Positions 14,854-22,249 of a stretch of DNA of 37,647 nt are shown in pieces. Made by a program: the position numbers and the translations under genes. Origin of the DNA: an uncultured Bacteroidota bacterium (GTDB lineage Bacteria; Bacteroidota; Bacteroidia; UBA4408); contig CAIMGI010000021.1 of assembly GCA_903840505.1 (NCBI GenBank), forward strand, positions 1 to 37,647, given 5' to 3'. Below the pieces are notes generated by a model. It was not told the origin of the DNA. It searched no databases and was given only the letters and a program-made list of their open reading frames with translations. Every line of letters begins with the position of its first letter. The stretch's first letter is position 1.

Positions 14854-15796
14854 ACCTATCATCTGTAAGTGTATTCAAAAAGTTTTCTAAGTCAATTTTA
14901 TCTTGCTTGCTTAAAAGTAAATCGGGCACAATAAGCGAATCAGTATTTATTGAACCGCTTACAATTTTTGTTGGAGTATTGTAATAATCGATAACTTGTG
15001 AAAGGCTTGTAAACATTCCATTGTGCATATATGGTCCTGTTACAGCAACGTTTCGCAAAGATGGAGTTTTAAATTTCCCTTTGTCTTTTTCATTTTTACT
15101 TATAGCGGAACGGCCCTCATCATTTAGTTCTTTTCCATTGTATAGTCCAATGTTTCTAAATTCATCCCCGGTAAAATCAGGGCCAAAGTGGCAATCGAAG
15201 CATTTACCTTTAACATTGAAGAGAATTCTTCCTCTTTTTGCACTTTCTGAATAGTTCAAGCTATCTCCATTCATATACCTGTCAAAAGAAGTATTTGATG
15301 TTTCCAATGTTTTTTCAAATGCTGCAATTGCAATGCCTAAGTTCTTTGCATTTGCATTTTCCTTGAATAATATATTGAAGTATTTGCTGTATGTATTGCT
15401 TTTGTTTAATCGATTAATAGCCTCTGTTATTTTTAAATTCATTTCAATTGGATTAGAGATGGGAATAAGCGCTTGCTCTTCCAATGAAGCAGCTCGGCCG
15501 TCCCAAAAAAAACTTGGTCTATCACCTACATTCATTGCAGAAGGAGTATTTCGAATCCCTTTTAATGAATCAACACCAAAACTAAAAGCTACATTATCGG
15601 CAAAAGCAATATTGGGTTTGTGACAAGATGCACAGCTAATACTTTTATTACCCGATAATATTTTATCAAAGAATAGTAATTCGCCCAATTCTTCAATTGT
15701 GGATGGTTCTTTAACAGGAGTGGTCACTTTGTTGTATTCTATGGAACCTGCCAAAGCAATTAAAATAGCAACGAAGTGTAGGATGATTTTGAACAT
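14840..15796 (-). CDS. Di-heme cytochrome c peroxidase (CcpA/MauG family)
   Basis: This is a periplasmic enzyme that reduces hydrogen peroxide with electrons from small cytochromes. The 318-residue protein has an N-terminal signal or anchor (MFKIILHFVAILIALAGS) and two CxxCH heme sites, C55-C58-H59 (CASCHKPN) and C199-C202-H203 (CFDCHFGPDF). Other family blocks are NTPSAMN and FFWDGRA near residues 83-101, and GPYMHNGMF near the end. MauG-like relatives use the same fold for protein oxidation, so the exact substrate is open. The stop faces tamB 13 bases away. A -7 box ends only 7 bases before the ATG, suggesting a nearly leaderless mRNA. Confidence 0.92.
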   Translation of the reverse strand: MFKIILHFVAILIALAGSIEYNKVTTPVKEPSTIEELGELLFFDKILSGNKSISCASCHKPNIAFADNVAFSFGVDSLKGIRNTPSAMNVGDRPSFFWDGRAASLEEQALIPISNPIEMNLKITEAINRLNKSNTYSKYFNILFKENANAKNLGIAIAAFEKTLETSNTSFDRYMNGDSLNYSESAKRGRILFNVKGKCFDCHFGPDFTGDEFRNIGLYNGKELNDEGRSAISKNEKDKGKFKTPSLRNVAVTGPYMHNGMFTSLSQVIDYYNTPTKIVSGSINTDSLIVPDLLLSKQDKIDLENFLNTLTDDRFLKK

Positions 15797-15803
15797 AATT
15801 TGC

Positions 15804-15811
15804 CAAAATTA
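15804..15811 (-). promoter_or_regulatory. -7 box (TAATTTTG) for the di-heme peroxidase gene
   Basis: The minus strand reads TAATTTTG, matching TAnnTTTG. It ends 7 bases before the ATG at 15796, so the predicted transcript starts at or almost at the start codon. Confidence 0.4.
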
Positions 15812-15836
15812 AAATTAAACAATCAAAGTAATTCAC

Positions 15837-15844
15837 TAAATTTG
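15837..15844 (+). promoter_or_regulatory. -7 box (TAAATTTG) for the thioredoxin-fold gene
   Basis: TAAATTTG matches TAnnTTTG and ends 18 bases before the ATG at 15863. It helps reject the longer reading from TTG at 15800, which starts upstream of the promoter. Confidence 0.5.
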
Positions 15845-15862
15845 GAAGTATATATGCACAAA

Positions 15863-16372
15863 ATGAAAAATTTACTCTTTGCTATTTCGTTTATTTTAAT
15901 GAATATAACTGCTTATTCTCAAAACAGAAATAATACATCTGTGGATCAAGATGGTAATATTGTTGGTCTTTATAATATAAATATACTTGAAAGCAATAAA
16001 TACAGTGCTTGGTTTAGTGAGGGTTATAATAATTACTCTGCCAATAGTTCGGCCATTGATATGTTGCTTACCTTGCCTAAAAACACAACGTTTTTAGTTT
16101 TTGGAGGTGTTTGGTGTGAGGATACTAGGAAATTAGTGCCACAGTTTTGTAAAGTGATGGACTTGGCAGGTATCAAAAGAAACAGGATACAATTGTATTT
16201 ATTAGATAAAAATAAAACATCTCCTGCAGGATTGGAATCTCAATATTCAATTCACTGTATACCAACGTTTATAATTATGAGAGATGGAAAGGAAATAGGA
16301 CGTATTGTAGAATCGGTTGGGGTGTCAATAGAATATGATCTAGTGGAGGTAAGTGGTTTAACAAACCCCTAG
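15863..16372 (+). CDS. Exported thioredoxin-fold protein lacking the CxxC active site
   Basis: The 169-residue protein starts with a signal peptide (MKNLLFAISFILMNITAYSQ). The core has the thioredoxin strand FLVFGGVWCEDTRKLVPQF near residues 77-95 and a cis-proline segment IPTFIIMRDGKEIGRIVE near the C-terminus. The usual WCGPC is replaced by WCEDTRK, leaving one cysteine (C85), as in the 'thioredoxin family' proteins of Bacteroidota with a WCxD motif. A disulfide-exchange role is therefore unlikely; binding or one-cysteine redox chemistry is possible. The start was chosen because the promoter lies at 15837; ATG at 15854 is an alternative. Its stop abuts the stop of the opposite gene with no base between. 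Confidence 0.78.
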   Translation: MKNLLFAISFILMNITAYSQNRNNTSVDQDGNIVGLYNINILESNKYSAWFSEGYNNYSANSSAIDMLLTLPKNTTFLVFGGVWCEDTRKLVPQFCKVMDLAGIKRNRIQLYLLDKNKTSPAGLESQYSIHCIPTFIIMRDGKEIGRIVESVGVSIEYDLVEVSGLTNP

Positions 16373-17251
16373 TTAATTCACCTTCTGGTTGTAAAAGTTC
16401 ACTTTAATAAGATCCGTAAGTATCATACGTTGTCCTTTGTAAATTGCCGTTATCCAAGCATCAAAGGTGCCTTTTTTAATTACTTCTTGGCGGAAAACTT
16501 CAGCTTCTCCTAAAGTTTTAAACTCACGCATAGTAAATCGGGTAATTCCGTCAGGATATTCCTTTATTTCAGCACTTCCGTATTCTTTTAGATTGGGATA
16601 TTTATAATTTTCAGGGTGACGATATGCGCCAATTTGTACCTTGAATATTAAATCACCGTGGCAGTAATTCCCTGCTCTTTGAACTAAACCGTCATATACA
16701 AAAGGGTCGTTTAAATCTTTGCCATCGAAATAAGCAACATAGTCAAAAAATGGCATTGAATCGCAAGGTGTTGTTCTTGGATAGGAAGGTTTTTCCAAAG
16801 AGAACACCATTGTGAAAATATCTTTAGCTTCAGGATATTTTGCAAGTACTTTTTCTCTCAATGCTTCAGCTTCTGCAACTGTTTTGAAAGGACCAATGGT
16901 GAATCGTGTGATACCATCATCGTATTTCTTTTTTTCTATTTTTCCAAACTCGCTAAGTTTGTCCAATTTGAATTCTTTTTCGTCTTTGTAAGCACCAATT
17001 TCTAATTTAACACTTAAACCCTCAATAGGCTTATCAGCAATATTTTTTAATGCTGTAGTTAGATCTTTGTTATTATCAACTTGTTTATTTGGATTATCGG
17101 CAACAATCACTTTGTTTGTGTCGTTGTAATACTTATTGTAGTACTGCTGTATGTCTTTAAATTCACCTTTGTCATTGATATTAATCTTGGAATTTTTTGC
17201 ACACACAGAATCTTTGTGGAATAAATTGTTTTTAAACATTTCGGCCTCCAA
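16373..17251 (-). CDS. SPOR-repeat fragment (C-terminal part of the split TPR-PD40-SPOR protein)
   Basis: From the ATG at 17251 this is 292 residues, but the same frame is open back to 17335 and encodes IANGGTRYSAGPF upstream of that ATG, so the ATG is internal. Three SPOR-type units are visible, each with a [R/I]TR[F/Y]-x-x-x-[P/E]F core: TRYSAGPFNT (upstream of the ATG), TRFTIGPFKTVAEAE, and TRFTMREFKTLGEAE. The last two are preceded by KLEIGAYKD and KVQIGAYRH. SPOR domains bind glycan strands stripped of stem peptides. There is no signal peptide on this piece alone, so it would not reach the periplasm unless joined to the upstream parts. Confidence 0.6.
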   Translation of the reverse strand: MEAEMFKNNLFHKDSVCAKNSKININDKGEFKDIQQYYNKYYNDTNKVIVADNPNKQVDNNKDLTTALKNIADKPIEGLSVKLEIGAYKDEKEFKLDKLSEFGKIEKKKYDDGITRFTIGPFKTVAEAEALREKVLAKYPEAKDIFTMVFSLEKPSYPRTTPCDSMPFFDYVAYFDGKDLNDPFVYDGLVQRAGNYCHGDLIFKVQIGAYRHPENYKYPNLKEYGSAEIKEYPDGITRFTMREFKTLGEAEVFRQEVIKKGTFDAWITAIYKGQRMILTDLIKVNFYNQKVN

Positions 17252-17330
17252 AATAGTGTTAAATGGTCCTGCCGAATAACGAGTACCACCATTTGCTATT
17301 TCTGACGTTACTATTTTAACACTGTCTGTC

Positions 17331-18920
17331 TCATATTAAATCACAAAGTACAATGAAAAACCCTACATCTTTCTTTTGCTCATACCCATTGTTTTTTAAT
17401 ATATTACGGTAAACAGAATCTTTTTGCTGAGCCAATATTTCCCGCATTTGGATTTTTTTAACTTCTTCTTTTACTCTGCTGTCAAGAACATTGGTTGAGT
17501 CCGCATTTGCTATTTTTTCTTGTGTGAAATTTTCGCTGTATAAATGGAAGTCTTGTATCGTTTCAACAAACCTGTCTAAAGACTTAATATTTACATATTC
17601 AATATGCGATTTAGAACCTTCAATTTCAAAAGCCACTTTGTAATTTTTACCAGGAGGTAATGCCAACAAATATTTTCCTGTAGAAGAATTGGATGAAAAA
17701 TTACCCACCACATCACCGTTGTCGGCAATAGAAACGATGATGTTTGCTTTTCCGGGTTGGTCGTCCATAAATACTACACCTTTTATTAAAGCAAGTACCG
17801 GTTTTTCGTCAAATACTCCAGGAGTAACGGTGTATATATCTTGCTGACCAAATCCACCTACTTTTCCAGAAGAATAATAGCCAGTTAATCCATCAGCAGA
17901 AATTACATAGTATTTATCATCTCCAGGTGTATTTAAAGGTAACCCTAAATTTTTTGGTTTGCTCCAAATCCCATCTTCTCCTAATTTTGTTTTAAATATA
18001 TCATAGCCCCCAATACTATTGTGGCCTTCCGAGCTAAAATAAAATGATTTTCCATCCGGGTGGATAAAAGGAGCATCTTCGTTATAGGGAGTATTTATGG
18101 TTGGCCCCAAATTTTCTGCTTTTCCCCAAGTGCCATCGCTTTGTAAAAGGGAGCGATATAAATCTCTGCCTCCGAATCCGCCCTTCCTTTCACTTGCAAA
18201 ATAAAGTGTACGTTCATCGCTTGATAAGGTAACGCTGCCTTCCCACATATTGGTGTTGATGTTTGAATTTAAACTTACAGGCACCGACCAAGTATTCCCA
18301 TCAAGCTTGCTCATATAAATATCACCTTTATCCTTAAGTGTGCTTTTAAAAATAAAAAGTTTTTGTCCGTCTGGTGAAAGTGCAATTGGAGCATCATTTC
18401 CTGTTGAGTTAATATTATCACCAATACTTTCGGCATCAAGCCAATGACTTCCTACCTTAAATGAAATGAAAATATCTTCGTAATAATCTCCTTCAGGATC
18501 CGGTTTGTGCTTGTTATTTTGCAAACCACCTTTGCTTCGTTCCCCTAGATAGGTATATATAAGCACAGACTCATCAGCTGAAATTACCGGAACATATTCC
18601 GAGTTAGGTGTGTTAATGGGGTCTCCTAAATTTTGAATTCCTGCTGGTATCGTATCATTTAGCATTGTTTTTGCATTGTCGCAATTTTGTATGATGCGTT
18701 CAGCAACAGGTGTTTTTTTGGAATCGATAGGGTCTATTAAAAATTTTTTCATCATTACTTTTGAATCATCAAACTTTGAGTTAAGCAAATAGGCTTTACC
18801 TAAGTAAAAAGTAATATCTTCTAATTCTTTGTCCTTTTTATAAGCAGCTTCTAATTTTTCGACTGATTTATCTATATCTACAATTCGATATAAATAACAA
18901 ATACCAATTTTATAATTCAA
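17331..18920 (-). CDS. TPR-PD40-carboxypeptidase-like fragment (middle of the split protein)
   Basis: This is 529 codons open between the two breaks. The first codon is TTG, read as leucine in the restored protein, and there is no nearby ATG. The first 75 residues or so are TPR helices (KIGICYLYR, FYLGKAYLLN). A series of PD40 blades follows, with repeated xxDG/xLYFASE patterns: APIALSPDGQKLF, TLYFASERKGGFGGRDLY, HPDGKSFYFSSEGHNSIGG, GYYSSGKVGGFGQQDIY. After these, IKGVVFMDDQPGKANIIVSI to PPGKNYKVAFE is a carboxypeptidase regulatory-like fold. A Lys/Gln-rich linker leads to FFIVLCDLI, the first strand of a SPOR unit, where a TGA ends the frame. Confidence 0.65.
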   Translation of the reverse strand: MNYKIGICYLYRIVDIDKSVEKLEAAYKKDKELEDITFYLGKAYLLNSKFDDSKVMMKKFLIDPIDSKKTPVAERIIQNCDNAKTMLNDTIPAGIQNLGDPINTPNSEYVPVISADESVLIYTYLGERSKGGLQNNKHKPDPEGDYYEDIFISFKVGSHWLDAESIGDNINSTGNDAPIALSPDGQKLFIFKSTLKDKGDIYMSKLDGNTWSVPVSLNSNINTNMWEGSVTLSSDERTLYFASERKGGFGGRDLYRSLLQSDGTWGKAENLGPTINTPYNEDAPFIHPDGKSFYFSSEGHNSIGGYDIFKTKLGEDGIWSKPKNLGLPLNTPGDDKYYVISADGLTGYYSSGKVGGFGQQDIYTVTPGVFDEKPVLALIKGVVFMDDQPGKANIIVSIADNGDVVGNFSSNSSTGKYLLALPPGKNYKVAFEIEGSKSHIEYVNIKSLDRFVETIQDFHLYSENFTQEKIANADSTNVLDSRVKEEVKKIQMREILAQQKDSVYRNILKNNGYEQKKDVGFFIVLCDLI

Positions 18921-19120
18921 ATATGATTTATTTGGGTATTTTTTTCCAGCTTTTGATAGAATGGTATGGCTTGTGAATACTTGCCATCATCGAATAAATC
19001 TTCTGCAGCCAGATAATCTTTTTCGTCTTCCTTCTCAATTTCCAGAACATTGCTTTGGGCATTAACAGTATTGCAGAATACGGTTAATGAAAAAATTGAA
19101 ATGGCTAAATATTTTTTCAC
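18917..19120 (-). CDS. N-terminal fragment of the split protein (signal peptide and first TPR)
   Basis: The 67-codon piece has a signal peptide (MKKYLAISIFSLTVFCNTVNAQ) and the first TPR helix pair (YLAAEDLFDDGKYSQAIPFYQKLE). It then goes out of frame at an A7 run and ends a few codons later with NTQINHI. The last eight residues are therefore not family sequence. In the restored frame the TPR continues smoothly into the next fragment. It starts 141 bases from the divergent O-methyltransferase gene. No full TAnnTTTG box was found for it in that gap. Confidence 0.6.
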   Translation of the reverse strand: MKKYLAISIFSLTVFCNTVNAQSNVLEIEKEDEKDYLAAEDLFDDGKYSQAIPFYQKLEKNTQINHI

Positions 19121-19218
19121 ATGGCTAAAATCCTAAAAAAGCTGCTTGAGAATTAACGTCTAACCAATAATTTACAAACATGCATCCGTTAATAACCGTC
19201 CTTTATTATTTATTAAAT

Positions 19219-19226
19219 TATATTTG
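19219..19226 (+). promoter_or_regulatory. -7 box (TATATTTG) for the O-methyltransferase
   Basis: TATATTTG matches TAnnTTTG, 35 bases upstream of the ATG at 19262. It lies in the 141-base gap between divergent genes, which otherwise shows no gene or clear repeat. Confidence 0.5.
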
Positions 19227-19261
19227 TGATGAAAGTAATAATGTAATTAAATATATTTTAA

Positions 19262-19903
19262 ATGGACTTTTTGGATAAAGCAATTGAAGATTATACTATT
19301 CAACATTCGAATGAAGAAAGCACTGTTTTAGCGGAATTAAACAGGGAAACAAATTTGAAAGTAATGATGCCGCGTATGTTATCAGGCCATATTCAAGGAA
19401 GGGTGTTGAGTACATTTAGTAATATGCTAAAGCCGAATAGAATACTTGAAATTGGAACTTATACTGGTTATTCGGCAATATGTTTATGTGAGGGCTTAAG
19501 TGAAAATGGCTTACTCTATACCATCGACATCAATGAAGAGTTAGAGGGTATGGTAAGAACCTATTTTGAAAAAGCAGGTTGTTCTAACAAAATAAAATAC
19601 ATTATTGGAAATGCAATAGATGTTATTCCGAGTTTGGATGAAACATTCGATTTGATTTTTATTGATGCTGACAAAGTGAACTATTCGAACTATTATGATT
19701 TGGTTTTTGATAAAACAAACAAAGGTGGCTATATCATAGTTGACAATGTTTTGTGGAGTGGAAAAGTGCTGGATGAACTTAGCAAAATGGATAAAGACAC
19801 TTTGGCTATAGATAACTTTAACAAAAAAATAAAGACCGACACGCGGGTAGAAAAAATATTATTTCCTATACGTGACGGTCTTTTTGTTATTCGTAAATTG
19901 TAG
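19262..19903 (+). CDS. Class I SAM O-methyltransferase (caffeoyl-CoA/catechol OMT-like)
   Basis: The 213-residue protein matches the bacterial small-molecule O-methyltransferase family. Motif I is ILEIGTYTGYSAICLCEGL near residues 61-79, followed by YTIDINEE (acidic SAM-ribose ligand). The metal/catalytic aspartates lie in DLIFIDADKVNYSNYYD near 138-154, with GGYIIVDNVLWSGKV next. The C-terminal DTRVEKILFPIRDGLFVIRK is also typical. Such enzymes methylate catechol-like hydroxyls; the substrate here is unknown. The gene stands alone with its own -7 box and ends 16 bases from the convergent PspC gene. A long inverted repeat lies in its last 75 bases. Confidence 0.92.
   Translation: MDFLDKAIEDYTIQHSNEESTVLAELNRETNLKVMMPRMLSGHIQGRVLSTFSNMLKPNRILEIGTYTGYSAICLCEGLSENGLLYTIDINEELEGMVRTYFEKAGCSNKIKYIIGNAIDVIPSLDETFDLIFIDADKVNYSNYYDLVFDKTNKGGYIIVDNVLWSGKVLDELSKMDKDTLAIDNFNKKIKTDTRVEKILFPIRDGLFVIRKL
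19831..19883 (+). repeat. Inverted repeat inside the 3' end of the O-methyltransferase gene
   Basis: AAAGACCGACACG (19831-19843) and CGTGACGGTCTTT (19871-19883) pair at 12 of 13 positions, with a 27-base loop, and a short T-run follows. It looks like a terminator stem but lies 20 bases before the stop codon. The encoded residues are conserved in the family, so it may be chance. Confidence 0.45.
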
Positions 19904-19919
19904 TTTTCCTAAAGGTGGT

Positions 19920-21665
19920 TTAATAATTATTTAATTTCTTTTCCGCTTTATCTAAGGATTCATCAATTTTATCAAGCGAATTGTCAATAGATTCTTCAAT
20001 GGAGTGATATTTCTTTTTCTTCAATTTTAAACCATCGCAATCAAGGCACTCTAAACCATTAGGACCCATAAGCCATCTTCTACTTACCATTTTTCTATCA
20101 TAGGTGTCAGTAACATTTTCTACATCAAAAAGTATATTTGCGGTGCTTTTTGAAAGGTAAATTACTTTGTTTAATGGCACTTTTAAAATTATTGTTAAAT
20201 CCTGATTCCGCCACTTATCGTCCTTTAATATTTCATAAAAGGAATCAAATTCTATTACAGAATCATTTTGCGTAAAATCATATTCAATATTTTTTGCACG
20301 TGATACAGCATCTTTTTTTGTTAAACCTCTTGCCGATCTCATTAAAACTACCTGAAAGCTATCAATGTCATTTTGAACAATATCTAATTTTGGATAACCA
20401 AAATTAATTTTTTTATCATTGATATTTACCAAGTTCCAGCTGCCTACTGTTATGTGGGTATCATAACCTTCTTGGTTATCAAAGTCATATTTTGTTTCGT
20501 TTATAGCTTTAATAAACAATGTGTCACAAGCAAAAGGTTTAAGTGTAATAGTTTCTTTGTGATTGGCTTCTTCAGCAAAGTTTTTACTTACTTTATACCC
20601 AACCCAAATTAAAATTAGAATTCCAGAAGTAAATAAAACTGCAGCTGTTCCATTTATAATTTTACTTTTTCTTGGTATACTAAAGAGAATTCTAATCCCT
20701 TTGTAAATAAGCATACTAAGAGGTATAAGAACAGTTAAAAGTATTCCAATTATAACCAAAGTAATTTGTTCGTTTCCATCAAAAACTACATTCAGAAAAT
20801 CCAATAAAGAAAATGATGTTGTGGTTGTAATATCATTTACTGTATGGTTCATATGAACAAAGTTTCCAAGTCCCAAAACCGAACCCAGTAGACCGATAAT
20901 CAATGCAATTCCAATAAAGATAAATATTACTGCAATTATTTTCCCAACTACGCGGATGATTCCGCCAACAACAGTAGTAATGAAATTGCCAAGACTATCA
21001 CCAAAATCACGGGCATTTGTTTTGCCGTTTTTGCCCCATTCCTTTGCATCATTTTTTAATTCATTTGCCTTTTTTTTTACATCCTCTAAGTCTTCATAAA
21101 TACTTTTCTTGATGTTATCAACGTTTATCTTTTCTCCACGCATTTCCAATTTTTCGGCAGTTGTTTTTGCTTTTGGAATTACCAAGCAAAGAATAATATA
21201 TAAAATCAATCCTGTTCCAAAACAAAAGAATGCAATGGCAAAACCAATTCTCAACCATATTGGGTCAATACCAAAATAGTATGAAATTCCCGAACATACT
21301 CCGCCCAATACTTTATCATCCTGATCTCTAAAAACTCTATGGCGCGTATTGTTTGAATTAGTCTCATCTTTTTCCGAGCTGCTTTTTTCTTCACTTGTAG
21401 TGCCTTCTGAATAATCTTCGGGTTTTCCCATAATATTGATAACTTCGCTCACATCGCTAATTAGTACTACCTGGCGATAGGTACCTAATTTTTCTTTCAG
21501 CAATTCAGCAATGCGCGCCTCAATATCGGCCATAATTTCATCCTTGCCATCCGAATTGTTGAAAGTGTTACGTATGCTTTTAAGGTAATTGCTCAGTTTA
21601 TCAAAAGCGTCTTCTTCAATGTGGAATACTAATCCGCCTATGTTTATGGTAACTGTTTTGTTCAT
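19920..21665 (-). CDS. PspC-domain membrane protein
   Basis: The 581-residue protein has three parts. Residues 1-90 are a cytoplasmic domain seen in Bacteroidota PspC proteins (TVTINIGGLVFHIEEDAF, IEARIAELL). Residues 109-168 are the PspC domain (RVFRDQDDKVLGGVCSGISYYFGIDPIWLRI) with its hydrophobic helix and the VIPKAK end. Beyond that are three or so further membrane segments around 235-260, 300-320 and 335-360, then a large soluble beta-rich part ending in a Lys/Asp coil. PspC is a membrane-stress sensor in proteobacteria, but the role of these long forms is less clear. It lies 32 bases after a PadR regulator gene, a common pairing, and is likely controlled by it. Confidence 0.88.
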   Translation of the reverse strand: MNKTVTINIGGLVFHIEEDAFDKLSNYLKSIRNTFNNSDGKDEIMADIEARIAELLKEKLGTYRQVVLISDVSEVINIMGKPEDYSEGTTSEEKSSSEKDETNSNNTRHRVFRDQDDKVLGGVCSGISYYFGIDPIWLRIGFAIAFFCFGTGLILYIILCLVIPKAKTTAEKLEMRGEKINVDNIKKSIYEDLEDVKKKANELKNDAKEWGKNGKTNARDFGDSLGNFITTVVGGIIRVVGKIIAVIFIFIGIALIIGLLGSVLGLGNFVHMNHTVNDITTTTSFSLLDFLNVVFDGNEQITLVIIGILLTVLIPLSMLIYKGIRILFSIPRKSKIINGTAAVLFTSGILILIWVGYKVSKNFAEEANHKETITLKPFACDTLFIKAINETKYDFDNQEGYDTHITVGSWNLVNINDKKINFGYPKLDIVQNDIDSFQVVLMRSARGLTKKDAVSRAKNIEYDFTQNDSVIEFDSFYEILKDDKWRNQDLTIILKVPLNKVIYLSKSTANILFDVENVTDTYDRKMVSRRWLMGPNGLECLDCDGLKLKKKKYHSIEESIDNSLDKIDESLDKAEKKLNNY

Positions 21666-21697
21666 TGTGTTTGTTTTTTGTGAGGATATATTTGTTA

Positions 21698-22036
21698 TTA
21701 TTTATTTTTCTTTGTTGTTTTATTTACGGCTTCAACCAATTCGTCCCACGTATTTTCAAGCTCTTTTAAAAATTTTTCACCTAGTGGTGTTAACTTGTAA
21801 TATTTGCGAGGTGGACCTGATGTTGATTCTTCCCAACGGTAGGCAAGTAGACCAATATTTTTTAATCGTGTTAACAAAGGGTAAAGTGTTCCTTCAACTA
21901 CTATTAATTTAGACTCTTTCATTCCTTCTATTATTTCAGACGGATAATGTTCGCCATCCGAGAGAATAGAAAGTATGCAAAATTCCAACACCCCTTTTCG
22001 CATTTGCGCTTTCGTATTTTCAATGTTTACTTCCAT
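21698..22036 (-). CDS. PadR-family transcriptional regulator
   Basis: The 112-residue protein is a winged-helix regulator of the short PadR type. QMRKGVLEFCILSILSDGEHYPSEIIEGM is the first helix set, VVEGTLYPLLTRLKNIGLL the recognition helix, and GPPRKYYKLTPLGEKFL the wing with the conserved RKYY. The start is set at the ATG at 22036; the longer reading from 22096 passes through the promoter. It precedes the PspC gene by 32 bases in the same direction. A 16-base interrupted palindrome in the -33 region of its promoter could be its own operator. PadR proteins usually repress, and the inducer here is unknown. Confidence 0.93.
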   Translation of the reverse strand: MEVNIENTKAQMRKGVLEFCILSILSDGEHYPSEIIEGMKESKLIVVEGTLYPLLTRLKNIGLLAYRWEESTSGPPRKYYKLTPLGEKFLKELENTWDELVEAVNKTTKKNK

Positions 22037-22064
22037 TTTTTTATTTTTATTAAATAATGCGATA

Positions 22065-22072
22065 CAAAGATA
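22065..22072 (-). promoter_or_regulatory. -7 box (TATCTTTG) for the padR-pspC operon
   Basis: The minus strand reads TATCTTTG, a full match to TAnnTTTG, 28 bases upstream of the ATG at 22036. A TTG at 22094-22096 (minus strand), 21 bases further upstream, can serve as the -33 element and lies inside a palindrome. Confidence 0.6.
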
Positions 22073-22084
22073 TGTGTATATAAT

Positions 22085-22100
22085 TGTATTATGCAATACA
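22085..22100. promoter_or_regulatory. Candidate PadR operator (TGTATT-ATGC-AATACA)
   Basis: A perfect 6-base inverted repeat with a 4-base spacer overlaps the predicted -33 element of the padR promoter. Many PadR proteins bind an interrupted ATGT/ACAT-type palindrome in their own promoter. The fit in position is good, but the sequence match to any known operator is loose. Confidence 0.35.
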
Positions 22101-22171
22101 TAGTACTAAAATAAAATTCAATTACTTGTAAATGAGGTAAATAAAATTGCGCTTGGCGTATTTATTTATTA

Positions 22172-22179
22172 TATCTTTG
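22172..22179 (+). promoter_or_regulatory. -7 box (TATCTTTG) for purD
   Basis: TATCTTTG matches TAnnTTTG, 70 bases upstream of purD. A TTG at 22147-22149 is a possible -33 element. The leader of about 65 bases is longer than for most genes here; I saw no purine riboswitch fold in it. Confidence 0.5.
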
Positions 22180-22249
22180 CCATAATTATCATAAAATTGT
22201 CTTAAAAATATAGACTGTATTACATCAATCTATTAAGTATTTATAAAAT

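Larger units (their letters stand above)
16373..19120 (-). pseudogene. Exported TPR-PD40-carboxypeptidase-like-triple-SPOR protein, split by two frameshifts
   Basis: Three adjacent open stretches read as one protein of about 915 residues. The order is signal peptide, TPR region, PD40/WD40-like propeller, a carboxypeptidase regulatory-like beta-sandwich, then three SPOR-type repeats. Break 1 lies in a run of seven A (plus-strand T7, 18939-18945). An eighth A would restore KLEKKYPNKSYLNYKIG across a TPR helix pair. Break 2 lies within 17331-17338, where the frame must move forward by one base to join the propeller part to the SPOR part. The outer pieces share a frame and only the middle one is shifted. 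The first four domains resemble T9SS-linked PorE, which ends in an OmpA-like domain instead of SPOR. This could be a decayed gene, sequencing error, or recoding. Confidence 0.72.

Noticed and set aside
15800-15862. Longer thioredoxin-fold ORF starting at TTG 15800
   Set aside because: The extension has no signal-peptide character and passes through the -7 box at 15837; the later ATG gives a clean signal peptide.
16373-17251. Reading the SPOR ORF as an independent gene starting at the ATG at 17251
   Set aside because: The same frame is open upstream and encodes another SPOR half-unit (TRYSAGPF) before that ATG, and the piece alone lacks a signal peptide.
22037-22096. Longer PadR ORF starting at 22096
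   Set aside because: The added 20 residues would be encoded over the promoter and palindrome, and the family starts near the ATG at 22036.
22180-22249. A purine riboswitch in the purD leader
   Set aside because: The 70-base leader is too short and AT-rich, and I could not find the conserved three-way-junction core.
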